Shown: one piece after another, positions 17,451 through 25,911 of the stretch
Numbering within the stretch: the stretch's first letter is position 1
How the letters are laid out: the number at the start of each line of letters is the position of its first letter
Assembly: GCF_016937615.1 (NCBI RefSeq)
Contig: NZ_JAFHKI010000102.1
Location: 1-52,297, forward strand
DNA: 52,297 nt
Source: Pseudomonas lactucae
GTDB taxonomy: Bacteria > Pseudomonadota > Gammaproteobacteria > Pseudomonadales > Pseudomonadaceae
Reading direction: 5' to 3'
Made by a program: the position numbers and the translations under genes
Notes under the pieces: generated by a model
The model's input: the letters and a program-made list of their open reading frames with translations, nothing else
Database searches by the model: none
Told to the model about the DNA's origin: nothing

Positions 17451-19550
17451 TTAGAAGGTGTAAGTGCCCGTCACCACCAGGTTACGCGGCTCTCCCGGCT
17501 GAATCTGCGCCACGCTGGTCGCCGATTCATAGTAGGTCTTGTCGGTGATGTTGTTCAGCGCCGCTCGCACATCCCAGGCTTTCTGACGGAATCCGACCAA
17601 CCCGTCCCAAGTGCCGTAGCCCGGCAGGACCACGGTGTTGAGGCTGTCGGCATAGCGGTCGCCCACCAGCGTCAGGCCGGTTTCCGCGTACCAGCCCATT
17701 TCCGGTTTCCAGGTGATAAACAGGCTGGCATTGCGCTTGGCCACGTCGCTGACGCGCTTGCCTTCGAAGCCGTTGTTATCCTTCTCGACTTTGGCATCCT
17801 GCAGACCGATGCCGCCGCGTACATACCAGTTGTCGACGAGCTTGCCGGTGGCGGTCAGCTCCACGCCGCGCGAGCGTTGCAGGCCGCTGAGCAAGGTGAT
17901 GGTGCGGTCCAGCGGGTCGCTGGTGCGGCGGTTGTAGAGTTCCAGCTCGTAGACTGCCAGGGTGGTGCTCAGACGGTCATCGAGCCAGTCGCTTTTGACG
18001 CCGATCTCCTTTTGTTTGGTCAGCTCGGGGCTCAGGTCGTTGACGCTGCCGGCGGCGTTCGGGGTGATGCCGATCAGGCCGCCGCCCGCCGGGGAGAAGG
18101 TTTTGCTCCACGAGGCATAGAACGAATGGTTTTCCAGCGGCGTCCACACCAGGCCGAAGCGCGGGCTGGTGCTGTGGCTTTTCACGTCTTGCCGGGTGTT
18201 GAGCAGCTTGTTTTCGGTGTCCACTTCAAAGCGGTCGTAGCGCAGGCCGGCCAGCACTTGCCACTGATCATTCAGGCGCAATTGGTCTTGTACGTAGAGG
18301 GCGCGGCTGTCGACTTCGGTGTGGTTATCACTTGATACGCTCATGCGCCCGGTGTGGCTGAGGTTGCGGTTGGGCCGGTTGAGGTCAAGGCTCGGCACCG
18401 CCTGGCCGCCTCGGTTCACGGCAGTGGCGGTATACAACGTAGGATCGCGGCGCTGGGTGCCCAGTTCGAGACCGGTGAGCAGGCGATGGTCGAGGCCGAA
18501 GGTGCTGAAGCCGCCTTCCAGCTCGACATTGTTGAAGATGTTTAAGGTGGTCAGGTCCTGCTGCCAGCGTTGGCGCGTGACGCTATTAGTGGCTGGGGTG
18601 TAGCCGGTGAGGTAGGTGTTGTCGAAGTCGCTGTCGAGCTTGAACACGCCCAGGGTCTGGCGCAGTTGCCAGTTGTCATTGAGTTCATAGGCCAGTTTGG
18701 AGCGCAGCGACTGGGTCTTGTCGTCAATGTAATCACGGCTGTCACCGTAGGTGGTGCTGCGGCTCACATCGGCGGGGCGGCCGTTGACGCCTGGGATGCC
18801 TCGGTCGGGCGTGCGGTTGTAGCGGCTGTATTCGTATTGCACCAGCCAGTTCAGGTCCGGCGTGAGCTGCCAGCTCATGGACGGCGCAAACAGTTGGCGA
18901 TTGCCGCTGACGCCGTCGCGAAAGCTGTTGTTGTCCTGATTGCCCATGTTCAGGCGCAAGCTGATGTTCTCCGTGGGATCGGTGCTCAGGTCGGCGTACA
19001 GACTGCGCAAATCATTGCTGCCACCCTGGGCCTCGATGCTCGATGTACGCCCGGCCGTTGGCAACTTGCTCACACGGTTGACGATCCCTCCCTGACCGCC
19101 TCGCCCGTACAGCACGGCTGCCGGCCCCTTGAGCACTTCGATGCGCTCGATGTTATGCAGGTCGCGCACGTACTGGCTGTCGTCGCGAATCCCGTCCAGG
19201 TAAAAATCGTTGCTCGCGTCAAAACCACGGATGCGCAAACTGTCGAAACGCGTGTCGGCGCCGCTGCTCACGTTGGGGATGCCGCTCAAGGCCTGGCCCA
19301 GGTCATTGGTGCCGTAGGAGCGCAGGCTTTCGGTCTTCACCGAATCGATGGCCTGGGGCACATAGCGCACCGGTGTGGCAGTGCGGGTAGCGGTGCTGGT
19401 TTCCTTGGTGCGCGGGTCATCTTCGTCAGCTTCGGCGCTGATCGCGGTTTCGGGCAACGTGGTCGCCGCACAGGCAAAACCGGCAGACAGCAGGACAGAG
19501 AGCCCAAGGGTGATGGGCGTCAGGCGAGGGGCAGGCATGGGAAAATGCAT
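17451..19550 (-). CDS. TonB-dependent siderophore receptor (Fiu/CirA-like)
   Basis: A 699-residue outer-membrane receptor. Residues 1-28 are a signal peptide (cleavage near FACA-A). The plug domain is at about 60-170 (VRYVPQAIDSVKTESL, IPNVSSGADTRFDSLRIRGFD, IEVLKGPAAVLYGRGGQGGIVN). The 22-strand barrel follows and ends in the terminal phenylalanine GTYTF required for outer-membrane assembly. There is no N-terminal signalling domain, so it is not of the FpvA/PupB transducing type. The plug resembles catecholate receptors such as Fiu, but the ligand is uncertain. A Fur-like site lies 27-45 bases upstream, indicating iron repression. Confidence 0.88.
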   Translation of the reverse strand: MHFPMPAPRLTPITLGLSVLLSAGFACAATTLPETAISAEADEDDPRTKETSTATRTATPVRYVPQAIDSVKTESLRSYGTNDLGQALSGIPNVSSGADTRFDSLRIRGFDASNDFYLDGIRDDSQYVRDLHNIERIEVLKGPAAVLYGRGGQGGIVNRVSKLPTAGRTSSIEAQGGSNDLRSLYADLSTDPTENISLRLNMGNQDNNSFRDGVSGNRQLFAPSMSWQLTPDLNWLVQYEYSRYNRTPDRGIPGVNGRPADVSRSTTYGDSRDYIDDKTQSLRSKLAYELNDNWQLRQTLGVFKLDSDFDNTYLTGYTPATNSVTRQRWQQDLTTLNIFNNVELEGGFSTFGLDHRLLTGLELGTQRRDPTLYTATAVNRGGQAVPSLDLNRPNRNLSHTGRMSVSSDNHTEVDSRALYVQDQLRLNDQWQVLAGLRYDRFEVDTENKLLNTRQDVKSHSTSPRFGLVWTPLENHSFYASWSKTFSPAGGGLIGITPNAAGSVNDLSPELTKQKEIGVKSDWLDDRLSTTLAVYELELYNRRTSDPLDRTITLLSGLQRSRGVELTATGKLVDNWYVRGGIGLQDAKVEKDNNGFEGKRVSDVAKRNASLFITWKPEMGWYAETGLTLVGDRYADSLNTVVLPGYGTWDGLVGFRQKAWDVRAALNNITDKTYYESATSVAQIQPGEPRNLVVTGTYTF

Positions 19551-19576
19551 CCAGAGGGGTTGGGAGAAGACAGCGC

Positions 19577-19595
19577 GCTAATGGTAATGCTTTGC
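19577..19595 (-). promoter_or_regulatory. Candidate Fur box of the siderophore receptor
   Basis: GCTAATGGTAATGCTTTGC matches the 19-base consensus GATAATGATAATCATTATC at 13 of 19 positions by eye, with both left hexamers well kept. It lies just upstream of the receptor gene, where repression by iron-loaded Fur would be expected. Confidence 0.5.
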
Positions 19596-19748
19596 ATTTG
19601 CGCGCGTTATCTATTGCCAAACGTATCCGCTTTGAATGTGTTACGAGATGTGTTTTCAGCGTCGTTGGAAGCTGATACATGTCGTTTTTAGAAAGGCCAT
19701 CAGCCTTTGCTTAGAATTATTTCGCCTAAATACAGACGATTCACGAAA

Positions 19749-19778
19749 TTGACACATAGTTCAACGCGCGACTAGGAT
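19749..19778 (+). promoter_or_regulatory. Sigma-70-type promoter upstream of the OprD porin
   Basis: TTGACA at 19749-19754, an 18-base spacer, then TAGGAT at 19773-19778. Transcription would begin near 19785, only about 40 bases before a strong terminator. Confidence 0.5.
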
Positions 19779-19784
19779 TGCGCC

Positions 19785-19866
19785 CAACGCCTGTGGCTAA
19801 CAGCCATGACTCATCCAATAAGAAAAGGCCCGCGGTATGTTCAGTCGTCCGCGGGCCTTCTTTTTT
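19785..19866 (+). ncRNA. Candidate small RNA or attenuated leader, about 80 nt
   Basis: The segment begins after a good sigma-70-type promoter and ends in a strong intrinsic terminator. Inside is a smaller hairpin (GGCT-aac-AGCC near 19796). It has no plausible ORF with a ribosome site. It may be a free-standing sRNA or the attenuated leader of the OprD-family porin gene that starts 82 bases further on. No known RNA family is recognised. Confidence 0.4.
19825..19866 (+). terminator. Strong intrinsic terminator before the porin gene
   Basis: The 11-bp stem AAGGCCCGCGG / CCGCGGGCCTT with a 13-base loop is followed by C and T6. It lies upstream of, not after, a coding gene in its orientation. 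Confidence 0.85.
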
Positions 19867-19947
19867 CCGGAGAAAGTCGACACCAGAAAGCGACATGGGG
19901 CCTGGTGTCACCGCGCGTACTCAACCAGAAATAAGGAATACAAGAAC

Positions 19948-21240
19948 ATGTTGAAGCAACGGATGAGTCTGATCGCTCTGGGGATTTTGAGCGCATCGAC
20001 AGCAATGGCAAACGACCAGGAGCAATCCAAGGGTTTCGTTGAAGACAGCCACCTGAACATCGCCGCACGTAACGCCTACATCAGCCGCGACTACAAAAAC
20101 GGCAAGCAGGACAAAGCCGAATGGGGCCAGGGCTTCATCGGTAAGTTCGAGTCCGGTTTCACCCAAGGCACCGTCGGTGTGGGTGTGGACGTGATCGGTC
20201 AGTACGCTATCCGTTTGGACGGTGGTAAAGGTCGCAGCGGCGCGGGCGGCATCGACTTCTTTAAACAAGGTGACAGCGGTGCGGCGGCCGACGATTTGAC
20301 CAAAGGCGGCGCGGCGGTGAAATTCCGTGTGTCCAACACCGTGCTCAAGTACGGCGACCAAATGCCGGCTGTGCCTGTGCTGCAGTACGACAACTCCCGT
20401 CTGTTGTCGGAAACCTACACCGGTACTTCGATCGTTTCCAAGGAGATTGAAGGTCTGCAACTGGACGCGGGTCGTTTCACCAAGGAGGCCCGCAAGAGTG
20501 CTGAAGGCACCGACAGCGGCAACCTGAAAAACATCAGCTACCTGGGCGGCAGCTACAAGTTCACCGAAAGCCTGTCCGCTGCGCTGTACGCTTCCGACAT
20601 GGAAGACGTGCTGAAGAAGCAATACGTCAACGTCAACTACGTGCTGGCCCTGCCAGAGAAACAGTCGCTGACCTTTGACTTCAACGGCTACAAAACCAAG
20701 CTGGACAAGAGCTTCGCCGAGCAACGCGGCGATGCCGACGCGCGTGACAACAAAATCTGGAGCCTGGGCGCCACCTGGGCGGTGGGCGCACACAGCTTCA
20801 CCTTGGCCCACCAGCGCAGCACCGGCGACACCGGCTATCTGTATGGTGGCTATCGCGACAATACCCGCGACACCGGCATCGGCGACGGCGGCAACACCAT
20901 CCTGCTGGCCAACTCCTACTGGTCCGACTTCAACGGCAAGGACGAGCGTTCGTGGCAAGCAGGCTACGGTATCGACTTCGCCACCTTCGGCGTGCCGGGC
21001 CTGACCTACAACGTTGCGTATGTACGCGGTACCAACATCGACGACGGCACTGGCCGTGGCGATGGCACCGAGCGTGAAATCTGGAACCAGTTCAAATACG
21101 TGGTCCAGAGCGGTCCGGCCAAAGACCTGAGCCTGCGTGCCCGTGCCTCGTGGTTGCGCGTTTCCAACAACGCCAGCAACTACAACGTTGGCGGTAACGA
21201 ACTGCGTCTGTTCGCCGACTACCCGATCAACGTTTTCTAA
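19948..21240 (+). CDS. OprD-family outer-membrane porin
   Basis: A 430-residue porin. The signal peptide is residues 1-22 (ALGILSASTAMA-ND). The mature protein starts with the family-typical SKGFVEDSHLNIAARNAYISRDYKNG and ends in FADYPINVF with terminal phenylalanine, forming an 18-strand barrel for small substrates such as amino acids or organic acids. AAGGA lies about ten bases before the ATG at 19948; the open frame continues upstream through the terminator hairpin, so the longer start is rejected. Which OprD/Opd member it is cannot be told by eye. Confidence 0.92.
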   Translation: MLKQRMSLIALGILSASTAMANDQEQSKGFVEDSHLNIAARNAYISRDYKNGKQDKAEWGQGFIGKFESGFTQGTVGVGVDVIGQYAIRLDGGKGRSGAGGIDFFKQGDSGAAADDLTKGGAAVKFRVSNTVLKYGDQMPAVPVLQYDNSRLLSETYTGTSIVSKEIEGLQLDAGRFTKEARKSAEGTDSGNLKNISYLGGSYKFTESLSAALYASDMEDVLKKQYVNVNYVLALPEKQSLTFDFNGYKTKLDKSFAEQRGDADARDNKIWSLGATWAVGAHSFTLAHQRSTGDTGYLYGGYRDNTRDTGIGDGGNTILLANSYWSDFNGKDERSWQAGYGIDFATFGVPGLTYNVAYVRGTNIDDGTGRGDGTEREIWNQFKYVVQSGPAKDLSLRARASWLRVSNNASNYNVGGNELRLFADYPINVF

Positions 21241-21273
21241 GTGATCGCACGTCGCGCCTGACGCCAGGCGATA

Positions 21274-21300
21274 AAAACCCCGACTGGTTCGGGGTTTTTT
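21274..21300 (+). terminator. Bidirectional intrinsic terminator
   Basis: AAAACCCCGA / TCGGGGTTTT type stem with T6 on the plus strand and T5 on the minus strand. It ends both the porin gene and the convergent M48 peptidase gene. Confidence 0.85.
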
Positions 21301-21312
21301 CATGGGCGCCGA

Positions 21313-23442
21313 TCAGCCCTCGCCGCTCTGCAAAATCTTGCGCGCGAGCGACGCGTTGACGTAGTCAGTCATCAGCACCAGGCCGTCGTATGGCTCGATC
21401 TTTTTGTTGTCGATGCACAGCTGCGCCATCTGCAGCAGTACCTGGCGCTTCTTCTTGTTGACCCGTGCGCCGGGCACGCCGAACGCGGTTTTGCGCAACT
21501 CGGGCAAGGGCGCTTCCGGCGTCAGATCCAGCGTTACCCAGATGCCTTGCATAAATTGCAACGTGACGCTGTCGATGTGCTCGATGGGCAACGGCTGCGC
21601 CAGGTTGGCAAACACGAAATGCTCCGGCGTCAGGCGCAACGCGATTTGCGGGGCGCGTTTGAACCGGCGCACGCCCAACCAGAGAAAGATCAGCGCGATG
21701 CTGCCGATCGCCGCGCCGGCGCCGAGGGCAGACAACGGCGTACCCTTCATGCGTTCCGGCGCAAGCCACGGCTGGGTCATGACCCACAGCCCCAGCAGCA
21801 CGAACGGGATCGACAGTACCGCCATCAGCACAGCGCCTCGCCGCCCACCTTCGTGCAACGCATGCTCGCCCTGGGCCGATGCGACCATGGTTTCCAGCAG
21901 ATGGGTATGTTCGGCATTCTCCAATACGGCGACGTCGATCAAATCGCCCGACAACCGCTCGCGTAGCCTGTGGGGTGCGCTGAAGCAGGCATCGATTTGC
22001 GCGTTCGCCGCGTCGCAATCCACTGTGCGAATGGCGCTGCGCAGGGCATCGTCCAGCGACACGCCCAGTGCCTGTAGGCGTTCGCCGTTGGACGGGTGGG
22101 AATCGGTCGGGTGCGGTTGATGAATCTCCAGGGCTTCGGGCGGTAGCTGCAGCTCACACTCGCGTAAGGCACGGAGTACCGCGTCGGGCAGGTCCGTCGC
22201 TGACGCGGCGTCACACAACGCCATCAGTGAGTCCTCAATATGCGGCTGCAACACCGATACCCGCAACAGCGCCGAGGCTGCCGCGCTATTGCCCCCCAAC
22301 CGCGCGCCGGCGGCATCCGCCAGCAATTCGCGCTCACGGCTCCAGTGGTTCACCGCCTGGTCAAAGCGCTGCATGAAAAACACACCGAACATCAACGACG
22401 GCCGCAGCAACCGTCCCTGGATAAAGTCGCTGGCCTGCAGGGTGTCCAACAGCGCTTCGAGGCTACGATTGACCCCATCGTAGATCGGCAAAAAGCGCAG
22501 GCTGTACTCCGTGTCCTGCCCCGCAAAGTGCGCCAGCTCGTGGCCGATCACCGCGTCGATTTCGTCGTGGCTCAACAGGCCCAGGTAAAGCAGCGGCACG
22601 TGCAGGGTGCGACCATGCAACGAAATGTCCGCCGGTTGCACACTGGCCTCGCTGGAGGTCACGTAAAAACCCTGGGCCAGGCTCACCACGATATGGTCCG
22701 GCGGCAGCGCGCCAAGTTTGTCCGCCAACGCATTCACTTGACGCCACAACCCCGGTGCCTGCTCGGGGCTGACCAACTGGCCGAACATCTCCAGCGGCAC
22801 GGGCTTGAACATCCCCAGCATGTGGCGCAGCTGTTTAAGCAACTGCCAGATCGAATACAGACAGAACGCCGCGATCACCCCCAGCACCGCCATCAACTTG
22901 ACTTCGCCACTGCCCAACCGACCGATGTGCCACATCGCCAAGCCTTCAAAACTCAGCGCCACCGCGACCGCCGCCGCCATCGCCACCCCATGACTCACCA
23001 GCACATAGGGCAACAAGCGGCTGCCAAGAGAGAACACCTGCAACAACTTCTCCCGCGACTGCCGTGCTCGCCGCCCCGCCCAGTGCGTACCCGCCAACGC
23101 CGCCACACCAATCAACGCCGCCAACAGCCCCAGGCCCATCACCCACAGCGCCAGCCCACGCATCGCACTGTTCACGCGATGAGCGATGGGCAGTTCCGTT
23201 TCGATTTTTGCCAGACGGCTGAGCGCCAGTTGCACGCCGATTGTTTCGTCGACCAGCTTGACCGTGGCCGCCGGGTTTTTTGCCGCCAGGGATTGAAGTT
23301 GCCGTTTAGCGCTATCCACGGTGGTGTGGTAATCGTTCATCGCGGTGCTGGTTTCGTCAGCACGCTGCCGCTCCCAGCTGCCCAGGGTGGTGAGCAGCAG
23401 CGGGAAAATCACCAGTAGAGCAATCAATTTCAGGGCGTTCAT
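21313..23442 (-). CDS. Membrane-bound M48-family metallopeptidase
   Basis: A 709-residue membrane protease. Zinc motif HELAH is at residues 301-305 (VIGHELAHFAGQD), with the downstream glutamate in SRERELLADAAGA. Membrane helices are at about 5-22, 98-118, 145-170, 183-203 and, in the C-terminal half, two near 530-580 (VLMAVLSIPFVLLGLWVM, GAGAAIGSIALIFLWLG). The architecture resembles HtpX/Ste24-type peptidases but with a long N-terminal segment (residues 20-95) between the first two helices and a C-terminal soluble domain. It is monocistronic and faces the porin gene. Substrates unknown. Confidence 0.85.
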   Translation of the reverse strand: MNALKLIALLVIFPLLLTTLGSWERQRADETSTAMNDYHTTVDSAKRQLQSLAAKNPAATVKLVDETIGVQLALSRLAKIETELPIAHRVNSAMRGLALWVMGLGLLAALIGVAALAGTHWAGRRARQSREKLLQVFSLGSRLLPYVLVSHGVAMAAAVAVALSFEGLAMWHIGRLGSGEVKLMAVLGVIAAFCLYSIWQLLKQLRHMLGMFKPVPLEMFGQLVSPEQAPGLWRQVNALADKLGALPPDHIVVSLAQGFYVTSSEASVQPADISLHGRTLHVPLLYLGLLSHDEIDAVIGHELAHFAGQDTEYSLRFLPIYDGVNRSLEALLDTLQASDFIQGRLLRPSLMFGVFFMQRFDQAVNHWSRERELLADAAGARLGGNSAAASALLRVSVLQPHIEDSLMALCDAASATDLPDAVLRALRECELQLPPEALEIHQPHPTDSHPSNGERLQALGVSLDDALRSAIRTVDCDAANAQIDACFSAPHRLRERLSGDLIDVAVLENAEHTHLLETMVASAQGEHALHEGGRRGAVLMAVLSIPFVLLGLWVMTQPWLAPERMKGTPLSALGAGAAIGSIALIFLWLGVRRFKRAPQIALRLTPEHFVFANLAQPLPIEHIDSVTLQFMQGIWVTLDLTPEAPLPELRKTAFGVPGARVNKKKRQVLLQMAQLCIDNKKIEPYDGLVLMTDYVNASLARKILQSGEG

Positions 23443-23561
23443 GGGCGTTGGTTCACGACGCGGGGACGAACAGGGTTATACCGAAAAAAGCACGCCAAGC
23501 CGAGGCGCTCATCGGTGGGACTGGGCTTGGGAATGCCAGACAGTCGAGAGCAAACGCTGTA

Positions 23562-23671
23562 CCTGTGGCGAGGGAGCTTGCTCCCGCTGGGCTGCGAAGC
23601 GGCCCCGCTCTTTGCTTACAAAGAATGGGACTGCTGCGAAGTGCAACGGGAGCAAGCTCCCTCGCCACAGG
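23562..23671. repeat. REPIN: paired inverted REP elements
   Basis: Two REP sequences face each other: CCTGTGGCGAGGGAGCTTGC at the left and its reverse complement (GCAAGCTCCCTCGCCACAGG) at the right, separated by about 65 bases with further internal pairing. This is the REPIN form mobilised by RAYT transposases in fluorescent pseudomonads. It lies between the M48 gene and the DUF3077 remnant. Confidence 0.85.
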
Positions 23672-23718
23672 CTCAAACTATTCCCCGAAACGTATAGATA
23701 CCCATGCCGCGATAGCGC

Positions 23719-23878
23719 CCGCCCAGGCATAACGGTCCGTCTCCCTTGTCATCGCTGCATCTTCAGCGAGCAGCTTGGCAACGTGGAGCAGGTTGGAAAT
23801 AGGGTGCAGACTTCATGCAGGAACACACCGCTATTGACGCGCAACAGATATTGGCCGGAGTGGAAGAAAGGAGAAGGG
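23719..23878 (-). pseudogene. Remnant of a DUF3077-family gene
   Basis: About 160 bases match the middle of the intact DUF3077 gene at 24918-25202 at high identity, with indels. The minus-strand translation keeps LLHVAKLLAEDAAMT and ETDRYAWA but runs into a stop (PISVARQ then stop) in the shifted frame. The 5' end of the copy stops within a few bases of the 3' end of the DUF2442/HTH gene, so that cassette seems to have landed in or beside it. Confidence 0.75.
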
Positions 23879-23880
23879 CC

Positions 23881-24345
23881 TCACGCGCGCTTCAGTTGGG
23901 ATCCTTCCTGCAAACGGTCCCAACCCAGGCAAGCCAAGGCCAGCGTACGGGGCACGGCTTCGCGGCCGTTGCTGTAGCGGGTAATGCTGCGTGTGCCGAC
24001 GCCCAATGCCTCGGCGGCCTGCGACAGGTTGAGCCCGGTACGTGCACGCCAACCGATAAAGATGCGCGTGTTTTCGTCCGGGGCAGCCTGAGCCAAGGCA
24101 TCCAGGTACAGCGTGTCGGCGCCGATTTGGATGTCCAGTTCCGGCCATTCCACGGTCCAGCCGTCGTCGCCCACGGCTGCGCCTTGGAACGCTTTTGGCG
24201 CTTGCAAGGGTTTGAGCCCAGGGTAGGTGGCCACATCGTTGCTCATATCCAGCAAAAACTGTTGGCCGTCAATAAATGTCAGCTCCAGCATATAGCCGGG
24301 ACGCGCCTGCACAGCCCGCAGGCGAGGGCGTTTCATGGATGCCAT
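23881..24345 (-). CDS. DUF2442 / helix-turn-helix protein
   Basis: A 154-residue protein. Residues 1-90 match the DUF2442 pattern (YMLELTFIDGQQFLLDMS and VEWPELDIQIGADTLYLDALA). The C-terminal half is a helix-turn-helix (GLNLSQAAEALGVGTRSITRYSNG) of the Cro/XRE kind. It overlaps the DUF4160 gene by 13 bases; GGAGG precedes the ATG at 24345, and an inner ATG at 24336 would form an ATGA overlap. The pairing of DUF4160 with DUF2442 is common and toxin-antitoxin-like. The HTH suggests this is the DNA-binding, antitoxin-like partner. Toxicity is an inference. Confidence 0.8.
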   Translation of the reverse strand: MASMKRPRLRAVQARPGYMLELTFIDGQQFLLDMSNDVATYPGLKPLQAPKAFQGAAVGDDGWTVEWPELDIQIGADTLYLDALAQAAPDENTRIFIGWRARTGLNLSQAAEALGVGTRSITRYSNGREAVPRTLALACLGWDRLQEGSQLKRA

Positions 24346-24563
24346 TTATGCCATTCCTCCAGTAATTCGTCTTGGTGCGCTCGCACCCAAGCCAAAGCCT
24401 CTTTCAGCACCACCGCTGGCGCTCGCCCCAGCATCGCCTCAATTGTTTCAAGGCTTATCAAGACATCGACGCCGCCGCCCGTCAAGTGCACGTGGGGCGG
24501 CAGGTGGTCCTTTTCCCGCAGCTCTATGCGGTACTTGTCGCGAAATCGGTATTTGGTAGACAT
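24333..24563 (-). CDS. DUF4160 domain protein
   Basis: A 76-residue protein beginning MSTKYRFRDKYRIELREKDHLPPHVH. The sequence DHLPPHVHLTGGG with its paired histidines is the DUF4160 signature. The start at 24563 gives the normal family length; upstream sequence in the frame shows no domain. It forms an overlapping two-gene unit with the DUF2442/HTH gene. If the pair is a toxin-antitoxin module, this small protein is the candidate toxin. Confidence 0.8.
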   Translation of the reverse strand: MSTKYRFRDKYRIELREKDHLPPHVHLTGGGVDVLISLETIEAMLGRAPAVVLKEALAWVRAHQDELLEEWHKWHP

Positions 24564-24843
24564 GCTCAAAACATATCGCCAATTTGGCGATACTTCAAGT
24601 TGTCCGAGTTGGTCATGGGCGTCCCCCGCTTGCAACTGTGTTGTTGAGCCCGTGGGGTCGGATTTTTGGGAAGGCGTAGGGAGGGGAAGGGGAGAAAAGT
24701 GACTGTCAAAAAATGAAACGGGAAGAATTTTGGACGCAAGGCCGGTTTTCGCAACGTTAGGAAGTCAATAAAAACGGGAGACCCTGAGGGATTCCGTGGA
24801 AATCGAGCCGTAACGACCATGGGCATCCCACCCGAGCCGCCCC

Positions 24844-24913
24844 TGCGTAGCAGCTGTCGAGCCCTGGCGAGGCTGCGTCGGCGGTGTATCAGACCCCCCC
24901 CCCCGACGCAGCC
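24844..24913. repeat. Second-type REP element with C11 tract
   Basis: The left arm CGTAGCAGCTGTCGAGCCC...GGCTGCGTCGG and the right arm CCGACGCAGCC form an incomplete inverted repeat with an internal run of eleven C residues at 24894-24904. It belongs to a class different from the GTGGGAGGGAGC class. The right arm is shortened compared with the left. Confidence 0.65.
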
Positions 24914-24917
24914 CTTC

Positions 24918-25202
24918 TTATTGCCCGCTGTTACCAGGCGACTCCAACACCTTCACCACATCATCAATCACCGCCTTGCTCATCTCCTGCAAATAATGCG
25001 ACGCCCAGGCATAACGGTCCGTCTCCTTCGTCATCGCCGCATCTTCTGCGAGCAGCTTGGCGACGTGGAGCAGGTCGGAAACATGGTGCAAGGCTTCGTG
25101 CAGGGAAACACCGCTGTTAACGCGGAACAGAGGTTGGTCGGAGTGAAAGGAGAAGGGGGTGACGCCGAGGGTGGTTAAGGTAGATGGATTTGGAGCGGTC
25201 AT
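24918..25202 (-). CDS. DUF3077-family protein
   Basis: A 94-residue protein of a small family found mainly in Pseudomonas: TPFSFHSDQPLFRVNSGVSLHEALHHVSDLLHVAKLLAED then YAWASHYLQEMSKAVIDDV. It is helical and cytoplasmic. The start at 25202 is set by GGGAG nine bases upstream (an ATG within that site would add six residues). A broken second copy lies at 23719-23878. Function unknown. Confidence 0.8.
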   Translation of the reverse strand: MTAPNPSTLTTLGVTPFSFHSDQPLFRVNSGVSLHEALHHVSDLLHVAKLLAEDAAMTKETDRYAWASHYLQEMSKAVIDDVVKVLESPGNSGQ

Positions 25203-25506
25203 CGGTAAAACTCCCATATCGAGTGAGAGCTACCACATTCGTAATCAAGGCGAATGGGCGGCGTAGTTAGCGCCTGCATCAAGTCGGGTTCTCAGGCCCG
25301 GTCGCCGAGTTTGCAGCGACGGAGGAAGGTTAGCGTGGTGGGGCGGAAGGAGCAATCGGGAAAATAGAACGGTTGGTCAGGGCGAGGGTAAGCTTGAGGC
25401 GACTGGTTGTTTTATGGGGGCGCAATAATTATTGTTCATCCATAATTTTTCATAAAGATTGGGGTATTGGCGAGCGAAAATCACTGTGCCGATTCGAAGG
25501 TCGCTT
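25203..25506. other. Gene-free stretch
   Basis: About 300 bases with no ORF that has a ribosome site or recognisable domain. Composition shifts to AT-rich toward 25420-25460. Confidence 0.4.
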
Positions 25507-25830
25507 TCAAAATGATGTCGCTATCGCCTGGGCCAGTTGCATGTCTGACATGCGGGGGGAGGGATACGCCGACTGGTAGTACCTGGACGCCTGCTCAAAC
25601 TGAGCGCCGCGAATCTCGCCATTTGAGCCGATAAACGCAAGCGCATCATCCTTGGCGGGCTTGAGTTTTTTTGTGACGGCTAGAGAAATGCCCGTCGTTG
25701 CAACAAGGACGAGAGTGGGAGCCAAAGTTATCATCATCATTGAGTTTTGATACGAGCCCCTATCTTCCGCAACGGTATGAGCGCTGATTGATACCATGAC
25801 GGCGATTGCCAGAGTCTTCCATGAACCCAT
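25507..25830 (-). CDS. DUF2388-family exported protein
   Basis: A 107-residue protein with an N-terminal signal peptide (residues 1-21, SISAHTVA) followed by a hydrophobic stretch. The C-terminal half carries the conserved DUF2388 pattern KPAKDDALAFIGSNGEIRGA and ends MSDMQLAQAI. The family is small, periplasmic and mostly found in Pseudomonas, often as several paralogues. No function is known. Confidence 0.75.
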   Translation of the reverse strand: MGSWKTLAIAVMVSISAHTVAEDRGSYQNSMMMITLAPTLVLVATTGISLAVTKKLKPAKDDALAFIGSNGEIRGAQFEQASRYYQSAYPSPRMSDMQLAQAIATSF

Positions 25831-25911
25831 GCTTTGATGCTTCCATTGTTGTCTGAGGGTGCAACCCTATCAGAGCAGGGGATTGCCAGAAACAAGAAGC
25901 CCGGCGCCAGA

